A stretch of DNA of 64,000 bases from an uncultured Bacteroidales bacterium (GCA_905234645.1 CAJOIS010000003.1:58395-122394), one strand, 5' to 3'; shown: positions 19,216 through 29,646, numbered from the stretch's first letter. Notes: a model not told the origin generated them from the letters alone. Made by a program: numbers and translations.

Positions 19216-20369
19216 TCGATATTCTCAATGATTTTGTCCTCCTCGCTCAAATCGGGGATGAGCCGCTTGATGGCCTTGTAACGGTAGAAGAACCTGATGG
19301 CGATGACGCGCACTACGGTGTAGGCTGGGATGGCAACAAGCATGCCCACGGTACCACCAATATGGCCAGCCATAAGCAGCACGATGAAAATCTCCAATGG
19401 GTGAGCCTTGATACTTGTCGAATAGATGAGCGGTTGGTAGATGAAGTTGTCGATGAGTTGTGCCGATAGCATGATAATCAGGATGATGAGGGCAAAGACC
19501 CAGATGTTGACATCCAAGCCTGCGCCGACACCTAATTTCAACACCAAACCGAGGATAACGCCGACGGCTTCTCCGATGAGAGGTCCGACATAGGGGATGA
19601 CGTTGAGCAGTCCAGCGATGAAGGCGATGCCGATGGCATAACTGAAGTCGAGGCGGGCGATGAGCCAAAGACCGAGAAGGTCGATAATGGCCACACCAAG
19701 CATTTCGATAAGTAAGCCAACGAAATAGCGCGAAAGCAGTTGCTTGATGTCGTTGAGTGTCTTGCCCACTTTGACTTCGTGACGGTCGGGGACGAGGGCG
19801 CAGATGATGCGCTCAAACAAGGTGTCGTCTTTGAGGAAGAAAAACGAAATGAACACCACGGAGAATAGGGCGACGAAAACATTGATAACCACAGAGGCCA
19901 CAGAGCCCACAAAGCCGCCAACTTTACCAAAATCCACCAATTCCTTGACTTTGGCCAATACCACTGTCGTGATGTCGAAGTCCTGGTCAAGGTTGGGGAA
20001 CAGGCCAATGAGCCATTCGTTCAGCTTATCGATGGGATTGGACTCGAAATAGGATGAGTTTTGTAATGCCGAGGCATCTCTTACAATGTTAGATACCATA
20101 GGTATCAGCTGTGTGACGATCAATACAAGGAAAGACAGGATGAGCAGGATGGACAATAGTGCCAAGAGCCAGTCAGGAGCGTGTTTTCCCTTGATTTTTA
20201 TCTTGCGTAGCAACTGCATGATGGGTCGCCCAAGGAGCGAGACCACGAAGGCCGCGATGATATAAATCAGCACGTTCTTGAAATAGAGGCATAAAGCCAA
20301 AATGATGGCCAAACCGCCTAACTTGATGATATATCCCGCCAGTTTCTCGGTGTTTCTTTCGTTTTCCAT
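19212..20369 (-). CDS. AI-2E family transporter
   Basis: Multi-TM; VFISFFFLKDD, GLLNVIPYVGPLIGEAVGVILG, family C-terminal motifs; start MENERNTEK preferred to the track start at 20396. Confidence 0.9.
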   Translation of the reverse strand: MENERNTEKLAGYIIKLGGLAIILALCLYFKNVLIYIIAAFVVSLLGRPIMQLLRKIKIKGKHAPDWLLALLSILLILSFLVLIVTQLIPMVSNIVRDASALQNSSYFESNPIDKLNEWLIGLFPNLDQDFDITTVVLAKVKELVDFGKVGGFVGSVASVVINVFVALFSVVFISFFFLKDDTLFERIICALVPDRHEVKVGKTLNDIKQLLSRYFVGLLIEMLGVAIIDLLGLWLIARLDFSYAIGIAFIAGLLNVIPYVGPLIGEAVGVILGLVLKLGVGAGLDVNIWVFALIILIIMLSAQLIDNFIYQPLIYSTSIKAHPLEIFIVLLMAGHIGGTVGMLVAIPAYTVVRVIAIRFFYRYKAIKRLIPDLSEEDKIIENID

Positions 20370-20488
20370 AAACGTTTTATTTGCAATTGACGTCACAAAA
20401 ATAGTTTTTTTTCACTTTTTATATATGATTTTTCCTAATTTTGCGTTCGCTTCTAAAGGAGTCTCGCCAAACCACAAAAACAAAACCT

Positions 20489-22003
20489 ATGAAATACGTA
20501 CAACTTGTCATATTCTTGCTATTCCCCTTCGTCACGCTCTTCGCTCAATACAACGACCCCGATAGCCTTGATGTTGAACTCAACGAGCAACAAATCATAG
20601 ACTTGAACTCAGGTAAGGCAGTCGTTGACGAGTCGACGGTGATGGAAATGTTGGATTTGGTGAGCAACATCAGCTATTTCAAGGATGTCTATCTCGACAT
20701 CGATACGGCTGTGTTAAACATCTACGACTATGACAAAAACGAAGTGCCTGTCTTTGATGACACTGTGTACCAAAAGCGCATCGAAGCCTTGGCGAGGCAG
20801 ACGACCATCCCCTTGACTTTCAATACTCATGTAAAGTCATTCATCGACCTTTATGCCAACCGCCGCCGTCAGCAGTCAAGCCGTATGCTGGGTCTTTCCT
20901 ACGTCTATTTCCCGATGTTTGAAGAGTATCTTGCCAAGTACAATCTGCCTCTGGAACTGAAGTATTTGGCCATGGTGGAGTCGGCACTGAATCCTACTGC
21001 TGGTTCAAAGGCTGGTGCAAAGGGCTTGTGGCAGTTTATGTTGGGGACAGGAAAGGACTATGGCCTGCGTGTCACCTCGCTGCTCGACGAGCGCTACGAT
21101 CCGATAAAGGAGACTGTCGCAGCTTGCCAGTATCTTCAAAGCCTTTATGCTCGCTATGATGATTGGTTTCTTGTGTTGGCTGCCTATAACTCGGGCCCAG
21201 GAACTGTCAACAAGGCCATTATCCGTGCTGGCGGCGTGAGAAACTATTGGGCCATTTGGCCTTATCTCCCCAAGGAGACCCGTGGCTATGTTCCGGCATT
21301 CATCGCCGTCACCTATCTGATGAACTATGCCGCCGAACACAACATTTATCCCATTAACCCAGGTCTGTTGCTTCATGGCACCGACACGGTAGTGGTGCGT
21401 CAGCGCGTGGGTTTCGATCAAATCAACGAATGCATCGGTGTGCCTATGCAGGACATTGTTTTCTTCAACCCCCAATACACCAAACGTATCGTTCCTGCTT
21501 CGAAGGATTTCCCCTGCGCCTTGCGCCTGCCAATGAAATACACACTTCGTTTTGTGCAGTTGGAAGACAGCATCTATGCTTATACTAGCAAGGCTGAACA
21601 GGCTCGTGAGGTCATCGAGGAGAAGGTGGAGGAGGTAAGCGACTGCATCACTCACGTGGTGAAGAAAGGCGAGAGTTTGGGCAGCATCGCAAGAAAATAT
21701 CATGTCACCGTGTCGAGCATCAAGAGCTGGAACCACCTGAAGCGCGAGACCATTCACGTGGGGCAGAGACTGAAAATCTACCGTTCGGGCGCTCCTATGG
21801 CACAAGTGGGAAAGAAGAGCAGTGGCAATACGAACAGCGGTGGAAACCAAGCCCCTGCCGTCAAGACACATACTGTGAAGAAAGGGGAGACCCTTAGCTC
21901 CATCTCGAGAAAGTATGGTTGCACCGTCAACGACATCAAGAAATGGAATAACCTGAAAGGCAACACCGTGAAAGTGGGCCAAAAGCTGAAGATTAAAAAA
22001 TGA
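20489..22003 (+). CDS. Membrane-bound lytic transglycosylase (MltD-like) with two LysM domains
   Basis: SLT motifs ESALNPTAGSKAGAKGLWQFMLGTGKDYGL...AAYNSGPGTVNKAI; two LysM (HVVKKGESLGSIARKY; HTVKKGETLSSISRKY); the track start at 20441 lies in the TAATTTTG box (20436-20443). Confidence 0.93.
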   Translation: MKYVQLVIFLLFPFVTLFAQYNDPDSLDVELNEQQIIDLNSGKAVVDESTVMEMLDLVSNISYFKDVYLDIDTAVLNIYDYDKNEVPVFDDTVYQKRIEALARQTTIPLTFNTHVKSFIDLYANRRRQQSSRMLGLSYVYFPMFEEYLAKYNLPLELKYLAMVESALNPTAGSKAGAKGLWQFMLGTGKDYGLRVTSLLDERYDPIKETVAACQYLQSLYARYDDWFLVLAAYNSGPGTVNKAIIRAGGVRNYWAIWPYLPKETRGYVPAFIAVTYLMNYAAEHNIYPINPGLLLHGTDTVVVRQRVGFDQINECIGVPMQDIVFFNPQYTKRIVPASKDFPCALRLPMKYTLRFVQLEDSIYAYTSKAEQAREVIEEKVEEVSDCITHVVKKGESLGSIARKYHVTVSSIKSWNHLKRETIHVGQRLKIYRSGAPMAQVGKKSSGNTNSGGNQAPAVKTHTVKKGETLSSISRKYGCTVNDIKKWNNLKGNTVKVGQKLKIKK

Positions 22004-22065
22004 ATGAGAGGCAAACTTTAGTTTGTACGCTTGCAAAAAATACTATAGACATAAAACATAAAACT

Positions 22066-23067
22066 ATGAAAAGCTACATCAAACTCGTCGCCGTCGTTTT
22101 GCTAGCTTGCTTAATGGCGGCTTGTGCTGAGAACACCCGTTCCGGCAAAGACCGCTCCATAGGTGGTACCTCGGAGATTTTGGTCGTCACCCAAAATGTT
22201 GACCAATGGAACGGCCGTATTGGCGACTCGATCCGCCATTTCTTCCTTGACTACCAATATGGATTGCCACAACCCGAGTCACGCAATGAGTTGTCTCATG
22301 TCAACGTGTCCGCTTTCTCCGATTTGTTCAAAAAACAAAAGAACATCATAGAAGTTGAAATCAATCCAAGCTTGGAGAAGGCCAAGGCTGAGACCGCCGA
22401 AGACCTTTGGGCGGCGCCGCAGCGTTATGTCAAAATCAGCGCGCCCGATGTCGACTCTTGGGTTGAATTGTTCGACAGCCAGAAGGAAGTCTATCAGCAG
22501 TGGTTCGACAAGGTGGAGCGTGCTCGCATTTTGAATGTATTCCGTCCCACCAAGGACGACAACATCGCCAATGCCATTGCAAAACGCTTTGGCTTCACTC
22601 TCATCGTCCCCCAAGGCTTTTTCATTGCCAAGGATGAGCCCGACTTCATGTGGCTTCGCAAGGAGCAGGAACGCTCCAGTGCTTGCATCGTCATCTTCCA
22701 GACGCCATACAAGGATACCGTCCAATTCAGCACGCCAAGCCTCGTTGCCATGCGCGACATGATGATGCAACAATACATCCCTGGTCCGCTCGAAGGCTCT
22801 TATATGGCCACTGAGACCGAGTTTGTGCCTCCTATGGTGACCAACGTCAAGGACTATCCTGCTGGCTATACGATGGAAATGCGAGGTATGTGGCGCGTAG
22901 AGAACGACTTCATGGGCGGTCCCTTCGTGTCGTACACCTTCGCCGACAGCCGTACGGGCAACCTCGTCACTGTGGAAGGCTACTACTATGAGCCTAACCA
23001 GAAAAAACGCAACCAACTGCTGCAACTGGAAGCCATCGCCTATAGCTTGCGATTCGTGGAGGAATGA
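22066..23067 (+). CDS. DUF4837-like lipoprotein
   Basis: Lipobox VVLLACLMAACAEN; GGTSEILVVTQNVDQWNGRIGDSIRHFF...; start at MKSYIKL. Confidence 0.8.
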   Translation: MKSYIKLVAVVLLACLMAACAENTRSGKDRSIGGTSEILVVTQNVDQWNGRIGDSIRHFFLDYQYGLPQPESRNELSHVNVSAFSDLFKKQKNIIEVEINPSLEKAKAETAEDLWAAPQRYVKISAPDVDSWVELFDSQKEVYQQWFDKVERARILNVFRPTKDDNIANAIAKRFGFTLIVPQGFFIAKDEPDFMWLRKEQERSSACIVIFQTPYKDTVQFSTPSLVAMRDMMMQQYIPGPLEGSYMATETEFVPPMVTNVKDYPAGYTMEMRGMWRVENDFMGGPFVSYTFADSRTGNLVTVEGYYYEPNQKKRNQLLQLEAIAYSLRFVEE

Positions 23068-23433
23068 TCACTTCTTGTTGTAGGTCACGATAACCTCACC
23101 TAACGGAGAATTCGTCCTTGTGATGATTTCTCCGTTTTTCCATAATCCGAATGCCGTTTCGTCAAGGAACAATGTGTCGTTTCTAAGGCTTGCCTTGCCT
23201 TGCCATTCTTCTTCCAATCCTTTGAAAAACAAGGTGGAATCGTTGCTGATGCTGAAGACGCTTTGTTTCTCTATTTCGCCGATTTGCTTCACCAATTCAG
23301 GGGTGCTGCGTTGTTCATCGAACTGCACGTTCACCTTGCTCACCGTCCAAGTACCGATAAGAGAATCCGCTTTTTGTGTGCAGGAGCAATACATTGTAGA
23401 AAGGGCCAAAAGGAGGAAGAGGCTTTTTTTCAT
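23068..23433 (-). CDS. Small lipocalin-like lipoprotein
   Basis: Lipobox LSTMYCSCTQK; LIGTWTVSKVNVQF. Confidence 0.65.
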   Translation of the reverse strand: MKKSLFLLLALSTMYCSCTQKADSLIGTWTVSKVNVQFDEQRSTPELVKQIGEIEKQSVFSISNDSTLFFKGLEEEWQGKASLRNDTLFLDETAFGLWKNGEIITRTNSPLGEVIVTYNKK

Positions 23434-23465
23434 GGCTCGGAATTTGAGGCAAAGGTACTATTTTT

Positions 23466-23473
23466 TATCTTTG
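23466..23473 (+). promoter_or_regulatory. -7 box TATCTTTG
   Basis: Consensus match 19 nt before the ATG at 23493. Confidence 0.6.
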
Positions 23474-23492
23474 TCGGCACAAAAAACGAATT

Positions 23493-23936
23493 ATGGCAGG
23501 CGTACGGCTACAATGGTTCAAGACGGAGAATCGCGAGGGGAAGACTTTTGTCTTTGACCCTTTACGCAAGCGTTTTGTGTTGCTTACACCTGAGGAGGAG
23601 GTGCGACAAAAAATGCTGTATCTGTTGGTGGAGCATTTAATGGTGCCTGCAGGCTTAGTGGCCGTGGAATATTCCATGAAGGTGAATGGCTTGGACAAGC
23701 GTGCCGATGCCGTCGTTTTTGGCACTGACGGCGGTCCGCTGATGATTGTGGAGTGCAAAGCGCCTCATGTGGAGGTGACTCAAGCCGTGCTGGACCAAGC
23801 CCTACGTTACTATTCGGTGCTGAAGCCTAAGTTTTTGTTACTCAGTAATGGCACCGCCACATATTGCTTCAAGGCCGAAGGACAAGGTTTAGTGCCTCTT
23901 GACCATTTGCCCGACTTTGCCGAAATGAAAGGCTGA
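23493..23936 (+). CDS. Stand-alone HsdR N-terminal-type nuclease domain protein
   Basis: RKRFVLLTPEEEVRQ...KRADAVVFGTDGGPLMIVECKAP, PD-(D/E)xK-like core. Confidence 0.85.
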   Translation: MAGVRLQWFKTENREGKTFVFDPLRKRFVLLTPEEEVRQKMLYLLVEHLMVPAGLVAVEYSMKVNGLDKRADAVVFGTDGGPLMIVECKAPHVEVTQAVLDQALRYYSVLKPKFLLLSNGTATYCFKAEGQGLVPLDHLPDFAEMKG

Positions 23937-24029
23937 AAGTTTTTTTGAAGATGCAGATTTTGAAAAACAGATTATCCGAAGAAAAACCGAATTTTTATTA
24001 TTTATCTTATCCAAGATAACACGAATAAT

Positions 24030-27000
24030 ATGAAGAAAGCATGTTTTTTGACCATTGTGTTGTTTATCGTCTTCGCTTTGACAAGCTTCAACCTTGTTGC
24101 ACAAATCCCCAATGGCTATTACAACAATGCTAATGGCAAAACCGGCGATGAGTTGAAACTGGCCTTGCACGATATCATCAAAGGGCATCAAGTGGTCAGT
24201 TATGGTGGCCTTCTTAACGCCTTCGCCTATACCGACTGCAAACCTGATGGCAAGATTTGGGATATCTACTCCAACATCGAGTACAGCCTCAGCACAGGTT
24301 TGTGCGGTGACTACGAACAGGAAGGCGACTGCTGGAATCGCGAGCACACCTGGCCGCAAAGCTGGTTCAACGAGAGCTCTACGCCACGTAGCGACCTCTT
24401 TCATGTGTATCCGACCGACGGCTATGTCAACGGGCAACGCAGCAACTACCCCTACGGTGAGGTCAACAACCCGACCTACACATCGGGCAACGGCTCCAAG
24501 TTGGGTCCTTGCGTCACCTCAGGCTATACGGGTAAAGTGTTTGAGCCCATCGACGAATACAAGGGAGACATTGCCCGTAGCTATTTTTACATGAGTGTGC
24601 GCTACTACAGCGAAGATGACGACTGGGGTACCAGCGGCATGACCAATAAATCCGAGATCAAGAACTGGGCTATGACTATGCTGCTGCGCTGGAGCGACGA
24701 CGACCCTGTGAGCGACAAGGAAATCGCCCGCAACAACGCCGTTTACGGCTACCAAAACAACCGCAACCCCTTCATCGACCATCCAGAATATGCCCGAATG
24801 ATTTGGGATCCGAATTGGCAAGGGGGCATGACCTATAATATCACCTGCGAAACGGGTCTGTCGAACGGTAGCGTTTCGGCACCCGAAAGCGCCATGGAAG
24901 GCACCACAGTAGCCATCACTGCCACGCCCACGCCGGGTTATATGGTGAACACCTATACCGTGTATAAGACAAGCGACCCCAGCACCACGGTGACGGTAAG
25001 CAGCAACGGCACCTTCACCATGCCAGGCTATGCCGTCACGGTAAGCGCAACCTTCGTGGAGAACAATAACTACTATGATATCACCTTGGGCACAGTCAGC
25101 CACGGCAGTATCAGTGCCAACACCTACAGCGCCAAGTCAGGCACGTCCATCACGCTGACGGCCACACCCGCCTCGGGCTACAGCCTATATTCGTGGTATG
25201 TCTTCAAGACGGGCGACATGAACACTACCGTCAACGTCAGCGGCAACAGCTTCTTCATGCCCGCCTTCAATGTGACCGTGATGGCCACCTTCGTGCAAGG
25301 CGCTGCCAACGGCGATTACGTAAAAGTAACCACTGTACCGACGGATTGGAGTGGGGAATACATTCTGGTCTATGAACCCAACACCAATACAGGTTATGTA
25401 TGGACAGGCGTGGATGCAACCAATTGTTATGTGTCGAAAACCATCTCAGACAATACCATCGCTGACGACAACTTCGTTACCATTACCATTGCTCCCATGA
25501 TAGGCGGCAATTCCATTAAAGTCAATGGCGGTACAAACAACGGGAAGTACATTTCCGGCACATCGGGCAGTAACAAAATCAACTTTGTCACTAATCCTGC
25601 CTTGAACACATTATCATATGAATCCAATAGCGTGAGGATGGTTTCTAACACTTCGGTGATGCGGTTCAACAACACTTCGGGGCAAAATCGTTTCCGTTAT
25701 TTCCAATCCAGCACATACGCCAATCAGCAGCCTGTCCAGCTTTATAAGAGAGTTTATGCCCAGCAGACCCACACCGTCCATTTCGACAAGAACAATGGCT
25801 CAGGCGCGATGGATGACCAGGTCGTGAACGAGTTTGAGCCGACAGTCTTGCAGGACAATGCCTTCACGAGAGAAGGTTATGTCTTCGATGGCTGGAGCAC
25901 CAAAGTCGACGGCTCGGGCGACTTCTATGCCGACGGCGCCACGGTCACCTTACTCAACGACCTGACGCTTTATGCTCAGTGGAACCATTTGTTCAGCATC
26001 AGCTTGGCTGAAACCACCCACGGCAGCATCAGTACCAGTGCCACACAGGCTTTTGAAGAAACCGAGATCGTACTAACCGCCACCCCAGACCCATGCTATG
26101 CCTTGACGCAATGGGTGGTGACCGATGCCCAAGGTAACGCCATTACCGTTACGGAAAACCAATTCGAAATGCCTGCCAGCAACGTCACCGTGAGCGCGGT
26201 GTTTAGTTATTCGCCGCAGATTTTTACCAAGGAATATCAACTCGTCACTTCGGCCGATCAACTTGTTGCAGGACGTACTTATTTGATTGTCAATGTTGCC
26301 AATAGCAAAGCTTTGGGAACGACTCAAAACAACAATAACCGTAGTGCATCGGCAGTTACGATAGAAGAAGGCGTCATCTCAAGTATCGATAATACGGTAT
26401 GCGAATTGGTATTGGGTGCCGCGGGAAGCTACTGGACTTTTTTCGATGCCAACTACAGTAACAATGGCGGGTATCTGTATGCAGCAAGCAGTAGTGATAA
26501 TTGGTTGAGAACTCAATCTACGATTACTAATAACGGGAAATGGAGCATCTCTTTAGATGCAAATGGCACAACCACCCTTGCAGCGCAAGGCAGCAATACC
26601 CGTAATCTCCTGAAATATAACAGCAATAACAGTATTTTTTCGTGTTATTCTAGTAGCAATACCATGCAGGATGTATGTCTCTTCCGCCGTACCGAGATTG
26701 AGGATTACCCAGCCGAGCAGATGGTCAGCCTTATAGAAGGCTGGAATTGGTGGGCTCCTACTATCGAAATAGCACGGAATGACCTTGAGACGGCTCTGGG
26801 CTTCAGTTTAAGTACCCTCCCGAGCCGGCTTCTCCCAGGGCAGATGTACAAGATAGAGTCAACAACATCGCTCAACATCCCAGTTTCTGGTGTTTACGTT
26901 GCTTCTCCCTTAATCACCATCGAGCCTGGTAGTAACTGGATCGGTTTCTTTGGCGAGGAGTCCACGATTGACACGTTGTTCAATACTGCTTTTGGCCCTG

Positions 27001-27146
27001 TCGCAGGCGACAAGATTGTCTCGCAGGATGAGGGCTTCGCCATCTATGGCAGCAACGGTTGGAGTAACACGCTCACTGTCCTGCGTCCAGGCCATGGCTA
27101 TGTCTTCATTTCAAATGCTCAAGGAAACCGTACACTGACCTTCTGA
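24030..27146 (+). CDS. Secreted endonuclease I family protein with InlB-type/Listeria-Bacteroides repeats
   Basis: GDCWNREHTWPQSWF...PRSDLFHVYPTDGYVNGQRSNYPYGEV nuclease core; repeated GSISA...TLTATPASGYSL..W modules; HFDKNNGSGAMDDQVV...YAQWN. Confidence 0.88.
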   Translation: MKKACFLTIVLFIVFALTSFNLVAQIPNGYYNNANGKTGDELKLALHDIIKGHQVVSYGGLLNAFAYTDCKPDGKIWDIYSNIEYSLSTGLCGDYEQEGDCWNREHTWPQSWFNESSTPRSDLFHVYPTDGYVNGQRSNYPYGEVNNPTYTSGNGSKLGPCVTSGYTGKVFEPIDEYKGDIARSYFYMSVRYYSEDDDWGTSGMTNKSEIKNWAMTMLLRWSDDDPVSDKEIARNNAVYGYQNNRNPFIDHPEYARMIWDPNWQGGMTYNITCETGLSNGSVSAPESAMEGTTVAITATPTPGYMVNTYTVYKTSDPSTTVTVSSNGTFTMPGYAVTVSATFVENNNYYDITLGTVSHGSISANTYSAKSGTSITLTATPASGYSLYSWYVFKTGDMNTTVNVSGNSFFMPAFNVTVMATFVQGAANGDYVKVTTVPTDWSGEYILVYEPNTNTGYVWTGVDATNCYVSKTISDNTIADDNFVTITIAPMIGGNSIKVNGGTNNGKYISGTSGSNKINFVTNPALNTLSYESNSVRMVSNTSVMRFNNTSGQNRFRYFQSSTYANQQPVQLYKRVYAQQTHTVHFDKNNGSGAMDDQVVNEFEPTVLQDNAFTREGYVFDGWSTKVDGSGDFYADGATVTLLNDLTLYAQWNHLFSISLAETTHGSISTSATQAFEETEIVLTATPDPCYALTQWVVTDAQGNAITVTENQFEMPASNVTVSAVFSYSPQIFTKEYQLVTSADQLVAGRTYLIVNVANSKALGTTQNNNNRSASAVTIEEGVISSIDNTVCELVLGAAGSYWTFFDANYSNNGGYLYAASSSDNWLRTQSTITNNGKWSISLDANGTTTLAAQGSNTRNLLKYNSNNSIFSCYSSSNTMQDVCLFRRTEIEDYPAEQMVSLIEGWNWWAPTIEIARNDLETALGFSLSTLPSRLLPGQMYKIESTTSLNIPVSGVYVASPLITIEPGSNWIGFFGEESTIDTLFNTAFGPVAGDKIVSQDEGFAIYGSNGWSNTLTVLRPGHGYVFISNAQGNRTLTF

Positions 27147-27178
27147 TAAAAATAGTAAATGTATGTGTTTACTTTTTG

Positions 27179-27186
27179 TATCTTTG
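27179..27186 (+). promoter_or_regulatory. -7 box TATCTTTG
   Basis: Consensus match 29 nt before the ATG at 27215. Confidence 0.6.
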
Positions 27187-27214
27187 CGCAATAATAACCG
27201 CAAAAGACACAAAA

Positions 27215-28507
27215 ATGATATTTGTTCCTACGAAATACCAGTTGCAGACGGTTGCAACGGGTCGTGTTTTTGACGACCAGGGTTGGACCCTTGACGATAA
27301 GGAATGCACTTCGCCTAGCATGGTGCGTCCCGTGTATGAAAAGAAACAACTTGAGGTGAAGGAAGAGGCCTGCTTGGGCTTGTACCGCTATGCCGACTGG
27401 CTGCCCATTAAGACGATGCTGGCCAAGCCTTCGGAGCCTGTCACCTACAAGAGCGAGGGCCTGGCGAAACGCCTGGGACTCAACAACCTTTACATCACTT
27501 TCAACGGCTGGTGGCCTGAGCGCAAGGCCCGCATGAGCACCTGCTCCTTCAAGGAGATGGAAGCCTACTCGGTATGCGCTCGCTTGGGCGATGAACTGAA
27601 GGACAAGGTGCTGGTGGTGGCTTCGGCCGGCAACACGGCACGTGCCTTCGCCAAGGTGTGTTCCGACAACGGCATCAAGCTGCTGCTCTGCGTGCCACAG
27701 GATAACATCAACGCTTTGTGGTTTGACAAGCCCTTGAATCCCTGTGTAAAGCTCATCACCACCGAGAGCGGCAGCGACTATTTCGATGCCATCAACCTAT
27801 CGAATGAGGTGTGCAGCCTTGACGGCTATCTCGCCGAAGGCGGTGCCAAGAACATCGCGCGTCGCGACGGCATGGGCACCACGATGATGTCGGCCACGAC
27901 CTTCATCGGCCGCACGCCCGACTTCTATTTCCAGGCTGTGGGTAGCGGCACGGGTGCCATCGCTGCTTGGGAAGCCAACCTGCGCTTCATTGAGGACGGC
28001 CGCTTCGGCGCCAACAAAGCCCGCCTGATGGTGTCGCAAAACAAGCCCTTCCTGCCTATGTATGAGGCTTGGAAGGCCGACTCGCGCGCCCTGTTGCCTT
28101 ACGATGCCGACCAGGCCCGTAAGGACGCTGCCGAGATTTGCGCCCCCGTACTTTCCAACCGCAAGCCCCCCTATGGTCTTGTAGGAGGACTCTATGACGC
28201 GTTGAAAGACACCAATGGAGACATCCTTGCCGTCAGCAACGACGAAGCCAATGCCGCAAAGGCACTTTTCGAGGAAACAGAAGGCATTGACATCTACCAT
28301 GCCGCTGCCGTGGCAACTGCATCATTGCAGCAGGCGGTTGAAAAAGGAACAGTAAAACCTGATGACGTGGTGATGCTCAATATCACAGGTGGCGGGGAGA
28401 AACGTTTCCACGCCGAGCATGAGATATATTATCTGAAACCTGATTACATCTTCAGGATCGACTTCACGAAGGAGGAAGTGGAGCAGGCCTTGGCTGAGAT
28501 AAAATAA
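27215..28507 (+). CDS. Cysteate synthase (PLP fold-type II, threonine-synthase-like)
   Basis: Start MIFVPTKYQLQTVATGR; PLP-enzyme motifs VVASAGNTARAFAKVC, VGSGTGAIAAWEA, LNITGGGEKRF; family resemblance recalled, not searched. Confidence 0.75.
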   Translation: MIFVPTKYQLQTVATGRVFDDQGWTLDDKECTSPSMVRPVYEKKQLEVKEEACLGLYRYADWLPIKTMLAKPSEPVTYKSEGLAKRLGLNNLYITFNGWWPERKARMSTCSFKEMEAYSVCARLGDELKDKVLVVASAGNTARAFAKVCSDNGIKLLLCVPQDNINALWFDKPLNPCVKLITTESGSDYFDAINLSNEVCSLDGYLAEGGAKNIARRDGMGTTMMSATTFIGRTPDFYFQAVGSGTGAIAAWEANLRFIEDGRFGANKARLMVSQNKPFLPMYEAWKADSRALLPYDADQARKDAAEICAPVLSNRKPPYGLVGGLYDALKDTNGDILAVSNDEANAAKALFEETEGIDIYHAAAVATASLQQAVEKGTVKPDDVVMLNITGGGEKRFHAEHEIYYLKPDYIFRIDFTKEEVEQALAEIK

Positions 28508-29541
28508 ACACCAGGCTTTAGGCTGGTCAAGTCCAATTGAAGAGCGTTTCCGACTACGGAGACGCTCTTTATCATTCTTCCCGTCACGTCAAAGACATCG
28601 ACCTGTTGCAGGCCTTCCGATTCGATGGTGACGAAATCAGTGGCAGGGTTAGGAAACACATGGATGTCCATGGTGTTTTCTGAGGCTTGTTCCAATTCCA
28701 ATGGCGTCACCCAGAAGGTAACCAATGCCGTGTTGCAGTTGCAGGGAATGGTCATGGGAATGTCAAGCCATGCTGTCGTTCCTGGTTCCACCTCGGGACG
28801 TAGTGTAGCCGTTATGGAGACTTCGACGATTTCATTGGGTTCCGCATGGAAAGTCATGCCGCTGATGCCGTCTACGAGACCAGTAAAACCAGTGAAGAAC
28901 TCATCGGATGGATGCATTGTGATGTCCAAGGCATCGTAGCCAATATTCTGTACCGTGAAATGGAATATGCCCTGTGTGCCTGGATACATGGCGGAGTCGC
29001 CAGTGATGGGTTCGGCCATAAACTCGTATTGTTGTACTTGGTCGACCTCGATGTCATCAATGGTGAGGTGTGTGGCATTGCCGTTGGTGATGGCACGGAT
29101 GCCGATGTATTCGCAGCCTTCGGGGATGGTTTCGATATACTCTGAGATTTTCTCGTAGAATCCACTTCCAATGCTAGCGCTGAAGAGTTGGGTGTGCATG
29201 GCGTTGATATTGGGCGTGGGGCCGGCCCAAAACTCCAACTGGCAATCGCCATCAGATATGGCCCAGCAGTTGAAGCGGTATTGCAGGCTGGAAATCAGGT
29301 AGACTTGCATGAACATCCACGAGTCATCTGCGTTGCTGAAGGCGTACCAATTGCCCGAGTGGGGAATGCGGTTGTGGTCTTTTTCCAAGTAGCCGCAAAG
29401 CCATGAGTCGTCATCGCAAATCCAGCCGATAGGCTTCACGAGGTCGTGGTTGGCGTATTCAAAGCCTTCGATGAGGATGCTGCCCGCAAAAGCATACGCG
29501 GCCATAAAACAGATGCATAGAGTGAGTATTAGTTTTTTCAT
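28444..29541 (-). CDS. Secreted protein with T9SS type A sorting domain
   Basis: Signal peptide MKKLILTLCICFMAAYAFA; C-terminus VFPNPATDFVTIES...VDVFDVTGRMIKSVSV...LTSLKPGVYFISAKACSTSSFVKSILKM. Confidence 0.88.
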   Translation of the reverse strand: MKKLILTLCICFMAAYAFAGSILIEGFEYANHDLVKPIGWICDDDSWLCGYLEKDHNRIPHSGNWYAFSNADDSWMFMQVYLISSLQYRFNCWAISDGDCQLEFWAGPTPNINAMHTQLFSASIGSGFYEKISEYIETIPEGCEYIGIRAITNGNATHLTIDDIEVDQVQQYEFMAEPITGDSAMYPGTQGIFHFTVQNIGYDALDITMHPSDEFFTGFTGLVDGISGMTFHAEPNEIVEVSITATLRPEVEPGTTAWLDIPMTIPCNCNTALVTFWVTPLELEQASENTMDIHVFPNPATDFVTIESEGLQQVDVFDVTGRMIKSVSVVGNALQLDLTSLKPGVYFISAKACSTSSFVKSILKM

Positions 29542-29557
29542 GGCTTTAAGTTTGGGG

Positions 29558-29565
29558 CAAAAATA
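29558..29565 (-). promoter_or_regulatory. -7 box TATTTTTG (minus strand) for the 29541 gene
   Basis: CAAAAATA on the plus strand, 17 nt upstream of the minus-strand ATG. Confidence 0.5.
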
Positions 29566-29586
29566 TAAAAATCCAATCTAATTCGC

Positions 29587-29615
29587 TTGATATACCGAAA
29601 AAAGCATTATCTTTG
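29587..29615 (+). promoter_or_regulatory. Promoter: TTG - 18 nt - TATCTTTG, upstream of leader ORF/tnaA
   Basis: Good match to Bacteroidetes -33/-7 spacing. Confidence 0.6.
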
Positions 29616-29646
29616 AAGCGTTTTTTGAAAGCACCTTATTATTGAT

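Noticed and set aside
20441-20488. Upstream TTG start of the MltD-like gene
   Set aside because: Overlaps the TAATTTTG box; the signal peptide starts at 20489
24840-26210. CRISPR- or MITE-like repeats
   Set aside because: Repeats are translated InlB-type protein modules with diverged DNA
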